Positions 21,688-28,383 of a stretch of DNA of 34,817 nucleotides are shown piece by piece. Source of the DNA: a virus. Both the position numbers and the translations under genes were made by a program. Position 1 is the stretch's first letter. The number at the start of each line of letters is the position of its first letter. The stretch spans positions 1 to 34,817 of IMG/VR virus record IMGVR_UViG_3300025687_000159; one strand, 5' to 3'. Under the pieces are notes generated by a model. It made no database searches. It saw nothing but the letters and a program-made list of their open reading frames with translations, and was not told where the DNA came from.

Positions 21688-22449
21688 TTAGTCGTTGTCG
21701 ATGGAGTCGGCCCAGTCAGCGAGGAGGTCACACAGCTCGCCGTCTGGGTATCTGTGCGAGGTCAGCCCGGCGTGGGCGAGGTGTGCGTTGAGCGCCGAGG
21801 CGGCGGTGTAGTGCGCGTTCTCAGCGGCGTAGGCCTTACGCTCGATGCGCGCTACTCGCCTCTCATCGCGCTCTAGCGCCGCGCCGTTGGCGAGGATGGC
21901 GACCTCAGCGCGCCCTACCTGGATGATACGAGACGCCAGGGTAGAACGGAGCTCGTGGGGGACAACGTGTACACCGTGCTTTGAGACGTGCTCCCACGAG
22001 GGGAGCTTCAGCGTGACCTTCTGACCGTGTCCGGTGTACGTGACCTCCGCAGGCGGAGGTGTGTCACCGATCATGGGCGCGCTGAGGTCGGCGTCGTTGA
22101 GGTTGGCGCCTGTCAAGTTGGCGTCGTTGAGGTTTGCGGCGTAGAGCTTGGCGCCTGTGAGCACCGCGCCTGTGAGCTTCGTGCGGATGAGGTTGGCGCC
22201 GATCAAGTTGGCGCCGGTCAAGTTGGCGCCTGTCAAGTCTGCGTCGCTGATGTTGGCGCCGGTGAGGTTTGCCCCACTGAGATCAACACCAGCGAGCTTT
22301 GCGTCGATGAGACTGACCTTGCGCAGATCGGCACCTGTCAAGTTTGCGCCCTCGATGTGTGCGGTCGTGAGGCCGTCTAGGGCGAGTCCGCGCCCATTTC
22401 CACGCAGGAGGGCGGCGATGTTGGGTTTTGTCGGTGTGTAGTATGGCAT
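21688..22449 (-). CDS. Second pentapeptide-repeat protein with C-terminal domain
   Basis: A 253-residue protein from MPYYTPTKPNIAALLRG; AAGGAAG precedes ATG 22449. Residues about 25-120 are regular A(N/D)LTG pentapeptide repeats (GANLTGADLRKVSL, GANLTGANISDADL, GANLIGANLIRTKL, AANLNDANLTGANL). Residues about 130-253 form a separate alpha-helical domain with His- and Ala-rich helices (AYAAENAHYTAASALNAHLA) ending in GELCDLLADWADSIDND. It differs from the first pentapeptide gene in having this large C-terminal domain. The beta-helix could mimic DNA; the extra domain may give specificity. Function unknown. Confidence 0.85.
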   Translation of the reverse strand: MPYYTPTKPNIAALLRGNGRGLALDGLTTAHIEGANLTGADLRKVSLIDAKLAGVDLSGANLTGANISDADLTGANLTGANLIGANLIRTKLTGAVLTGAKLYAANLNDANLTGANLNDADLSAPMIGDTPPPAEVTYTGHGQKVTLKLPSWEHVSKHGVHVVPHELRSTLASRIIQVGRAEVAILANGAALERDERRVARIERKAYAAENAHYTAASALNAHLAHAGLTSHRYPDGELCDLLADWADSIDND

Positions 22450-22459
22450 CGTAGCTTCC

Positions 22460-22720
22460 TTAGCGTGTGGTGATACGGATGAGCGACGCAACAGCGCGCA
22501 CAGCGAGCTTTGTGAGCGTGAAGGGCGAGACGCCCTCGGCGACCAGCTCGACAGCGTCAACAGCCTCACAAGCCTTGAGCTCGACCTCGGTGATCGTTGT
22601 GATGTGGTACTCAGCCGTGCCGATGTCGCTTTGGGGGTCGTACGCCGGGAGGTCGTACTGAGTGACGTTGGGGCGAAGCTCAAGTGAGTCGTCGTATCGG
22701 ATAGGTGAAGGGCGAGACAT
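22460..22720 (-). CDS. Unknown 86-aa protein
   Basis: Starts MSRPSPIRYDDSLELRPN two bases after the preceding stop, with GGAG eight bases upstream inside that gene. Residues about 33-60 (IGTAEYHITTITEVELKACE) look beta then helix, and the end (PFTLTKLAVRAVASLIRITT) is an amphipathic, basic helix. It lies between an unknown gene and the second pentapeptide gene, all probably transcribed from the promoter at 23243-23271. Confidence 0.68.
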   Translation of the reverse strand: MSRPSPIRYDDSLELRPNVTQYDLPAYDPQSDIGTAEYHITTITEVELKACEAVDAVELVAEGVSPFTLTKLAVRAVASLIRITTR

Positions 22721-22722
22721 GA

Positions 22723-23181
22723 TCAGAGCTCCTCTGAGTCGGCGAGCACAGGCTCAAAGCTGTATGAGTACGAGTAGCGAGCGTGAACAAGCACGGCGCT
22801 CCCCACGAGGCGAGCGTCAAAGTCGGTGAGCTCCATGTGACACCAAAGGTCAACGGAGGCAGGCAAGGCGGCGATGTGGCGGTCTGGGTCGGTGTCGTTG
22901 TGCCACGTGACGCGGTACTCGACCTCACGAGGCGGCGTAGGAATGGACGCGCCGCGCTCGACGCTGAAGATGGTGTAAACGACCGACGCGCCGTCGTAGA
23001 TGTGCTCTGAGCACTCGATGTGCTCACGATGCTCAACACCGAAAGCGTGATCAAAAGAGTCGTCGACGACGTAGAGCATGGGCTCACGGAGCGTCGAGTC
23101 AAAGTGGAGGTGGCACCAGCTCTCCATGTGGCGCTGTGCGTCGTCGCAGTTTGCATACTTGAGGTGACGAGGGTGTCCCAT
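22723..23181 (-). CDS. Unknown 152-aa His/Asp-rich protein
   Basis: Starts MGHPRHLKYANCDDAQRHME with the extended SD ACAGGAGACAACG. It is the first gene after the strong promoter copy B. It has many His, Asp, Trp and Cys residues (SWCHLHFDSTLREPMLYVVD, FGVEHREHIECSEHIYDGAS) that could bind metal, and beta-like segments (YRVTWHNDTDPDRHI, LVHARYSYSYSF). No family is recognised. Leading position in a promoter-controlled operon suggests an early or middle phage function. Confidence 0.72.
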   Translation of the reverse strand: MGHPRHLKYANCDDAQRHMESWCHLHFDSTLREPMLYVVDDSFDHAFGVEHREHIECSEHIYDGASVVYTIFSVERGASIPTPPREVEYRVTWHNDTDPDRHIAALPASVDLWCHMELTDFDARLVGSAVLVHARYSYSYSFEPVLADSEEL

Positions 23182-23242
23182 CGTTGTCTCCTGTGTCAGT
23201 GTAAGGGCGAGCCTCAAAGGGGGGAGGCTCGCTTCACCGATG

Positions 23243-23319
23243 AGCATAGAGACAACCTTTCAAGCTGTCAAGACACTATTTAACAAAACTAACAAAAGAC
23301 CTAAAAGCGCCTTATGTTT
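23243..23319 (-). promoter_or_regulatory. Sigma-70 promoter with duplicated 54-bp upstream element (copy B)
   Basis: On the minus strand: AAACATAAGGCGCTTTT begins at 23319, TTGACA is 23271-23266, then a 17-base spacer and TATGCT (23248-23243). It starts transcription leftward about 55 bases before ATG 23181. The 54 bases up to and including -35 match copy A (16625-16678) at 49 positions. It lies just beyond the stop of the kinase gene. Confidence 0.72.
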
Positions 23320-23326
23320 CAGCGAC

Positions 23327-23989
23327 TTAGTGACCACCACCATGTTCAATAATACGAGTGACGAGCTGATCGGCGGCGCTGTGATATGCACCGGCGCCGC
23401 TAAGATCGACGCTCCAATCGACATGATGAACGGTGACGCCGTGAGAGCTCGCGTCAGCGAGGACGTCGATGTACGCCGCCTCAAGCGCCTCGGTGTACTC
23501 GTGGTCGGTGCTCAGCGCTTCACCGCTTCTTGATCGCTTGGCGCGACGTTCGGCGCAGACGTCGAGCGAGGTGTTGAGCCAGAGCACGTCTGTCGGCGGC
23601 GCGAGCGTCTCGGTGAGCACGTCATAGAGCTCGACGAACACGCTGTACTCGTGAGCGTCGAGGCGACCAACAGCATGGTTGGCTCTCGCGAACGCGAGGT
23701 CGCCGTAGATCGAGCGGTCGAGCCAGATGGGGCCGACGTGTCGGACGTCGTGAGCGGCCTTGAGGAGCCTGGTGCGTTGGACGATCGAGTCCACTTGTAC
23801 AGCGAGGGCGTATCGGTGAGGGTCGACAAAGTACGAGGGGAGCATGGGCGACATATACTCGTCGACATAATGTCCGCTTGTGTTGCGTCTGATCCATCGC
23901 CCCAACGTGCTTTTACCTGCGCCGATACCGCCTTCAATGGCGATGAGGGGGTGTTTGGGTGTGATCTGTGTCTGTCTGTGTGTGCTCAT
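23327..23989 (-). CDS. Deoxynucleoside kinase
   Basis: A 220-residue protein from MSTHRQTQITPKH; GAGGAG lies eight bases before ATG 23989. It has the dNK family layout: Walker A GGIGAGKS (20-27), acidic VDEYMSPML (about 42-50), the DRS motif in WLDRSIYGDLAFA (91-93), LWLNTSLDVCAERRAKRSRS with the Arg-rich lid (about 137-154), and a C-terminal HHVDWSVDL strand. It would phosphorylate a deoxynucleoside to the monophosphate; the preferred base cannot be told. It complements the dCMP deaminase, ThyX and NrdJ encoded in this window. Confidence 0.88.
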   Translation of the reverse strand: MSTHRQTQITPKHPLIAIEGGIGAGKSTLGRWIRRNTSGHYVDEYMSPMLPSYFVDPHRYALAVQVDSIVQRTRLLKAAHDVRHVGPIWLDRSIYGDLAFARANHAVGRLDAHEYSVFVELYDVLTETLAPPTDVLWLNTSLDVCAERRAKRSRSGEALSTDHEYTEALEAAYIDVLADASSHGVTVHHVDWSVDLSGAGAYHSAADQLVTRIIEHGGGH

Positions 23990-24018
23990 GTGATACGCTC
24001 CTCGGTGTACGCTGTAAG

Positions 24019-24049
24019 CACTAACACACCACAGAGGGGGTCTTGTGGG
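24019..24049 (-). promoter_or_regulatory. TGTTAG promoter-like element before kinase gene
   Basis: On the minus strand CCCACA (24049-24044), 17 bases and TGTTAG (24026-24021) repeat the spacing seen at 13259-13287 and 28320-28348. The 11-mer CACTAACACAC (24019-24029) is identical at 13257-13267. It would drive the kinase gene leftward; the RecU-like gene diverges from the same 55-bp region. Only partial resemblance to sigma-70 boxes. Confidence 0.38.
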
Positions 24050-24710
24050 CTGGAACACGCACAAACCGACGCGCCGAGCCGCTGAGAAGCCGTATCTTAG
24101 GCAACGTCGCCTCAGCGAAGCGGAGCAAAAAGCGAAGGACGCGAGCAGAGAGGCACAGCGCACCGGCGCCGACGCAGAGGCGCTCGTCGAGTCGATCGCT
24201 CAAGAGTATGAGCGCGCAGGGAGGGCGCACCTACGAAAGCGCTATGAGCCGTACAGGCGCATCGGTCGTGTGATGAAGGGCGGTACATTCAAGGCAGTGA
24301 ACATCGGCTCAAGTGGGCCGGACTTTGAGCTGTGGTTGCGCGATGGGCGAGCCGGGCTCATCGAGGTCAAGAGTCGTAAGGCCGCTCGTGTACCGTTGGC
24401 CGCTGTGGGCGACGCTCAGTCGCTCGCGCTGAGACGCTGTGCCGAGTGGGGTCACCTCGCGCTCGTGCTTGTGAGGCTTGAACACGAGTGGTTCTTGCTT
24501 GACTATGCGGCGTGGACACACCATAAAAAGAGATCGCTGAACCGCACCGACCTCGCCACACAGGGCGCGCAATGTCCTGTCGACGCGCTAGGTCGCCCAG
24601 ACTTCCTCAGCGTACTCCCTACAGCGCAACATAAGGCGCGCTGTTATCTTGAGAGCCTCCCCCCACGAGGCGCGTATGAGCTCGATGATGATGAGCTCGA
24701 CGTAGACTGA
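24045..24710 (+). CDS. RecU-like Holliday junction resolvase
   Basis: A 221-residue protein with a GTG start (MGWNTHKPTRRAAEK); AGAGGGGG lies five bases upstream. The nuclease core resembles RecU/PD-(D/E)xK resolvases: FKAVNIGSSGPDFELWLRDG (Asp93), GLIEVKSRKA (Glu107, Lys109), then a helix with DAQSLALRRCAEWG and a LALVLVRLEHEWFLLDYAAW strand pair. The N-terminal 65 residues are charged and helical, and the last 15 acidic. Such enzymes cut four-way junctions to clear branched DNA before packaging. It diverges from the kinase gene and precedes thyX by 22 bp. Another PD-(D/E)xK nuclease role remains possible. Confidence 0.78.
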   Translation: MGWNTHKPTRRAAEKPYLRQRRLSEAEQKAKDASREAQRTGADAEALVESIAQEYERAGRAHLRKRYEPYRRIGRVMKGGTFKAVNIGSSGPDFELWLRDGRAGLIEVKSRKAARVPLAAVGDAQSLALRRCAEWGHLALVLVRLEHEWFLLDYAAWTHHKKRSLNRTDLATQGAQCPVDALGRPDFLSVLPTAQHKARCYLESLPPRGAYELDDDELDVD

Positions 24711-24732
24711 CACACCCTAGACAGGAGACACG

Positions 24733-25398
24733 ATGCACAGACCAAGCGCTGTCGCTCTCTACGGCGACGGCATAGGACACGTGACCCTCGTTCACCACAG
24801 CGGCGACGACTTGAGCGCCGTGAACGCGGCGCGAGTATCGTTCGGCGCGGAGCGTAAGAAGCTCGACGCCAAGGACGTTAAACTGCTCAACTATCTCGCC
24901 GAGCACAACCACACGAGCCCCTTTGAACACTGCTCAGTGACCTTTCGCGTGAAAGTTCCGCTGTTCGTCGCTCGCCAGTGGATGAGACACCGTACACAGA
25001 GTTTCAATGAAATCTCGCGTAGATACACCTCGGTGAACATCGAGCTGTGGACACCGAGCACCTTACGCAAGCAAGCTGAGAGCAACCGACAAGCGAGCGA
25101 GGGTGTCTGTGAGAACACCAACGCCTCAGCGATCTATGAGGCGTCGCAGATGAACGCGCTGAGAGCGTATGAGGCGCTGATCGACGCTGGCGTGTGCCGT
25201 GAACAGGCTCGCGCAGTGCTCCCTCAGTCGATGTACACCGAGTTCATCGTCACAGCTAACTTGTTGAATTGGCTCAAGTTTATTGAGCTCCGTACCCACG
25301 AAGGCGCACAGCCGGAGATCGTCGAGGCCGCACAAGCGATCCGATCTACGTTGCTCGCCCTCTACCCACACACCGCCAGAGCATGGTTTCACCGATGA
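24733..25398 (+). CDS. thyX: Flavin-dependent thymidylate synthase
   Basis: A 221-residue protein with ACAGGAGACACG before ATG. The ThyX signature RHRTQSFNEISRRY is at 85-98, fitting RHR-x7-S. Supporting motifs: LLNYLAEHNHTSPFEHCSVT (His-rich helix), FVARQWMRHR, and the C-terminal REQARAVLPQSMYTEFIVTA NLLNW segment with FIELRTHEGAQPEI. It methylates dUMP to dTMP using methylene-tetrahydrofolate, NADPH and FAD. It follows recU and overlaps the ribonucleotide reductase start (ATGA), forming a nucleotide operon; the dCMP deaminase provides dUMP. Confidence 0.96.
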   Translation: MHRPSAVALYGDGIGHVTLVHHSGDDLSAVNAARVSFGAERKKLDAKDVKLLNYLAEHNHTSPFEHCSVTFRVKVPLFVARQWMRHRTQSFNEISRRYTSVNIELWTPSTLRKQAESNRQASEGVCENTNASAIYEASQMNALRAYEALIDAGVCREQARAVLPQSMYTEFIVTANLLNWLKFIELRTHEGAQPEIVEAAQAIRSTLLALYPHTARAWFHR

Positions 25399-27899
25399 CG
25401 ACAAAGCACACAGACCCACAACGAGAGGCGATGGGCGCCCTCAACTTCAAACAGTCATACGCACGATACGACGCCACAAAGAAGCGCCGTGAAAACTGGG
25501 GCGAGAGCGTCGAGCGCGTGATGGCGATGCACCGAGAGCATCTTGGGGAGCTCGCTGATGGTCTCTCAGAGGAGCTTGGGCTCATCGAGCAAGCGTACAA
25601 AGAGCGCCGCATCTTGGGCTCACAGCGCTCCCTCCAGTTCGGCGGTCACGCGATCCTCGACAAGCACCCACGAAGCTACAACTGCACGTCGTGCTATGTC
25701 GATGATACTAAACGCTTTTCTCAAGCGCTGTACCTGCTTCTCTGTGGCGCCGGTGTGGGCTATAGCGTCCAGCGCCACCACGTCGCACAGCTCCCCAACG
25801 TGATCAGCGCCCCGGCGCTCTCAAAGATGCCACAGAGCACGTATATCATCGAGGACACGATCGAGGGGTGGTGCGACGCGCTCGACGCGCTCGTCTCGGC
25901 GTACTTTGGGCTCAGCGATCAGCTCCCCTCATTCAGCTTTGAGCTCATCCGTCCGGAGGGAGCGGCGATCTCATCGTGCGGTGGCAAAGCGCCTGGGCCA
26001 TATCCGTTGAGGGTGATGTTGAGTGAGGCCGAGCGTCTCTTGCGTTCTCGCGTTGGTCAGCCTCTGCGCCCTTGCGACGCGAGCGACCTCATGTGTATCG
26101 CGGCTGACTGTGTGCGCGCCGGCGGTGTACGTCGATCAGCGCTCCTGTGTATGTTCTCGCCGGACGACGAGGACATGATCGCGTATAAGAGCGTCGATCA
26201 ATGGTGGGCGACGCACCCATATCGCGCTCGCGCTAACATCTCCGCGATGATCGAGCGTAGCGACCCAAAGGCGACGCAGTACTTTGAGGCGATCTTCGAG
26301 AAAACGCGAGCTTACGGCGAGCCGGCGACCATCTGGTGTGAGTCCACCGAGGTCGCCTACAACCCTTGCGTCACAGGCGACACGCTCGTCACGATGGCAG
26401 ACGGCACGACAGCGCGCATCGACTCTTTTGTCGGTGAGCGACGAGAGATCGCGATCGACGCTCGCTTTGGTAAGGGGCGCTCAGCGTGGACAACCGACGA
26501 GGGCGCGTTCGTGACACGTGAGCGCGCTGAGGTGTTCCGCTTGACGCTTGACAGCGGACACAGTGTGCGTCTGACCGCTGACCACCAGGTGATGACGACG
26601 GAAGGGTGGGTCGCGGCGAGCAACCTCAACGAGCGCTCAGTCGTCCATGTTGAGGGTGGGGGGATCGCTCGCTTCGTGTCGCTGATCTCAGAGGGGGAGG
26701 AGACGGTGTACGACCTCACACAGCCAGACACATCGAGCTTTATCGCCAACGGCGTCGTCGTCCACAACTGCGTTGAGATCGGCATGGTTCCGCTCTTGAT
26801 CCGCGACCCACAGGGGGAGGTGGTCGACGAGTACAGCCGCGATCTGCTCGACCCTTCACGTCGCCATCAGTGGCGCGCTAAGGGGTACACGTTCGAGACA
26901 GCGTTCCAGTTCTGCAATCTGACAGAGGTCAACGTCGCGGCGTGGACTAGTAAGCGTGAGGCATACGAGGCGGTTGAGCTCGCGACGATCTTGGGGTGCA
27001 TTCAAGCGAGCTACACGCTGACCGATGATGACTATCTCGCCGGCACAGCGACAAAGGCGATCTTGGAGCGCGAGTACCTGTGCGGCGTGTCGCTGACCGG
27101 CTTGGGCTCGGCGTCGCCGTTTGCGCGTGATGACAAGTTCCTCGCGGCGCTCGGCGCCTACTCTGCCGACGTCGCAAACAACTACTTTGAGCGATGTGGC
27201 TTGAAGAAGGCGCCAGCGAGGGTGACTTGCGTCAAGCCAAGCGGCAACGCCGCAGTCTTGCTCGGTGTATCGAGTGGCGTTCACGCCGAACACGCCCCTC
27301 GGTTCTTACGCCGTATGCAACAGCCGAAGAACAGCCCCATCGTGCAAGCGTTCGCTGAGGCCAACCCACAAGCGGTCGAGGACTCGGTGTGGTCGGCGCT
27401 TGGGACGGACTACGCTGTGAGCTTTGCGATCGAGACGCCACCAGGCGCTCGACTCAAGACCAACGAGACGGCGGAGGACTTCTTGCGGTGGGTGAGCGCC
27501 GTTCAAGGTGGGTGGGTCAAGAATGGTACACTGCGCCCAGAGAGCGTCGAGGGCCTGACGCACAACGTCTCGAACACGTGCGTCGTACATCCGCATGAGT
27601 GGGACGACGTTAAGAGGATGCTCTTGATGTACCGCTCGCAGTTTGGCGGCGTGTCGTGCCTCTCAGCGAGCGGCGACTACGACTACCCACAAGCGCCGTT
27701 TCAGCGTATTTTCGAGCCACAGGAGATCGAGGAGACCGATCCACACCGAGAGGCGAAGATCGCGGCGTGGGAGCTGTGGAACAAGCTTCGTGAGTCTCAC
27801 GTCGAGATCGACTACGACGCGATCATCGAGGAGGACGACAACACCGAGCTCATGGGCGAGGTCGCTTGCGCCGGTGGCGCGTGTGAGCTGACCCTCTAG
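25395..27899 (+). CDS. nrdJ: Class II (B12-dependent) ribonucleotide reductase with mini-intein
   Basis: Precursor of 834 residues from MTTKHTDPQREAMG; ATG 25395 overlaps the thyX stop, an alternative ATG is at 25383. Removing the 134-residue intein leaves about 700 residues, the size of monomeric class II reductases of the RTPR type. Motifs: YNCTSCYVDD (N-terminal redox Cys region), LLLCGAGVGYSVQ, the active-site NP/CVE split by the intein (Asn, thiyl-radical Cys, Glu), VKPSGNAAVLLGVSSGVHAE (substrate loop), THNVSNTCVVHPHEWDD, and the C-terminal redox pair in CAGGACELTL. It makes deoxyribonucleotides using adenosylcobalamin and needs no oxygen. Class II is inferred from these patterns and the absence of a small-subunit gene. 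Confidence 0.93.
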   Translation: MTTKHTDPQREAMGALNFKQSYARYDATKKRRENWGESVERVMAMHREHLGELADGLSEELGLIEQAYKERRILGSQRSLQFGGHAILDKHPRSYNCTSCYVDDTKRFSQALYLLLCGAGVGYSVQRHHVAQLPNVISAPALSKMPQSTYIIEDTIEGWCDALDALVSAYFGLSDQLPSFSFELIRPEGAAISSCGGKAPGPYPLRVMLSEAERLLRSRVGQPLRPCDASDLMCIAADCVRAGGVRRSALLCMFSPDDEDMIAYKSVDQWWATHPYRARANISAMIERSDPKATQYFEAIFEKTRAYGEPATIWCESTEVAYNPCVTGDTLVTMADGTTARIDSFVGERREIAIDARFGKGRSAWTTDEGAFVTRERAEVFRLTLDSGHSVRLTADHQVMTTEGWVAASNLNERSVVHVEGGGIARFVSLISEGEETVYDLTQPDTSSFIANGVVVHNCVEIGMVPLLIRDPQGEVVDEYSRDLLDPSRRHQWRAKGYTFETAFQFCNLTEVNVAAWTSKREAYEAVELATILGCIQASYTLTDDDYLAGTATKAILEREYLCGVSLTGLGSASPFARDDKFLAALGAYSADVANNYFERCGLKKAPARVTCVKPSGNAAVLLGVSSGVHAEHAPRFLRRMQQPKNSPIVQAFAEANPQAVEDSVWSALGTDYAVSFAIETPPGARLKTNETAEDFLRWVSAVQGGWVKNGTLRPESVEGLTHNVSNTCVVHPHEWDDVKRMLLMYRSQFGGVSCLSASGDYDYPQAPFQRIFEPQEIEETDPHREAKIAAWELWNKLRESHVEIDYDAIIEEDDNTELMGEVACAGGACELTL
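26367..26768 (+). other. Mini-intein in NrdJ
   Basis: A 134-residue in-frame insertion. Block A is CVTGDTLVTM at its start; block B is GHSVRLTADHQVMT with the TxxH residues; block F lies in EETVYDLTQPDTSSFIANG; and block G ends VVVHN, followed by Cys as +1 residue. No endonuclease domain fits between blocks B and F (only about 40 residues), so it is a mini-intein that can splice but not home. The +1 Cys is the catalytic Cys of NPCxE, so no reductase activity is possible before splicing. Confidence 0.93.
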
Positions 27900-27901
27900 G
27901 C

Positions 27902-28339
27902 TTAACAGCCGTCGAGGGCGGCGACGAGGGCGCGGTAGGTCTTGAGACGTTGTAAGACTCGCTCGGCGTAGTCGCGAGCGCGCTTGCCGGCGCCGGCGTA
28001 GCGCTCAAGGGCGCGTCTCTCAGAGGGCGACGTGGTGACGTAGTGGTCGAGCGCCTTGAGGCTCGCCTCGATGTAGTCGCACTTTCCCTTCTTAGGACAC
28101 CAGTACTTAGGGAGCACTTGCATCGGCCCTTGTGCGCCGCTCCCTTTGTGGCGAATGTGACGAAAGCGCGTCTCCTCAGCGGCGACGGCGAGCGCGAGGA
28201 GCTCGATGTGCTCGTTGTCGGTACGCTCGGCGGTCTGCACGACCTGCTCGCAGACGTTGAGAGCGCTCTTAAACTGATTGACTTGTGACGGCTGGAGCGT
28301 CGGATAAATTGTCATAACGACGACAAGACAGATGTCCAT
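27902..28339 (-). CDS. Lytic transglycosylase/lysozyme-like protein
   Basis: A 145-residue protein from MDICLVVVMTIYPTLQ (ATG 28339; a second Met at residue 9 is also possible), with GGAG ten bases upstream. Features of SLT/lysozyme-like folds: AVAAEETRFRHIRHKGSGAQ with catalytic Glu56, GPMQVLPKYW, and the C-terminal RYAGAGKRARDYAERVL helix. The Cys pair WCPKKGKC (81 and 87) sits where soluble lytic transglycosylases have a loop. The first 12 residues are hydrophobic and might be an export signal or anchor. It would cut the glycan strands of peptidoglycan. It is convergent with nrdJ (2-bp gap) and divergent from the terminase. Confidence 0.85.
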   Translation of the reverse strand: MDICLVVVMTIYPTLQPSQVNQFKSALNVCEQVVQTAERTDNEHIELLALAVAAEETRFRHIRHKGSGAQGPMQVLPKYWCPKKGKCDYIEASLKALDHYVTTSPSERRALERYAGAGKRARDYAERVLQRLKTYRALVAALDGC

Positions 28340-28348
28340 ACGTGTTAG
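28320..28348 (+). promoter_or_regulatory. TGTTAG promoter-like element before large terminase
   Basis: ACGACA (28320-28325), 17 bases, TGTTAG (28343-28348), then 35 bases to the terminase ATG. Same spacing and -10-like word as at 13259-13287 and 24021-24049. It overlaps the SD and start of the divergent transglycosylase gene. Confidence 0.38.
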
Positions 28349-28383
28349 TCTCCTGTGAGAGATGAAAAGGGAGGTCAACGTAC

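Noticed and set aside
21988-22380. 130-aa plus-strand ORF over the second pentapeptide gene
   Set aside because: Repetitive CQVGVVEV-type translation is a shadow of the repeat DNA.
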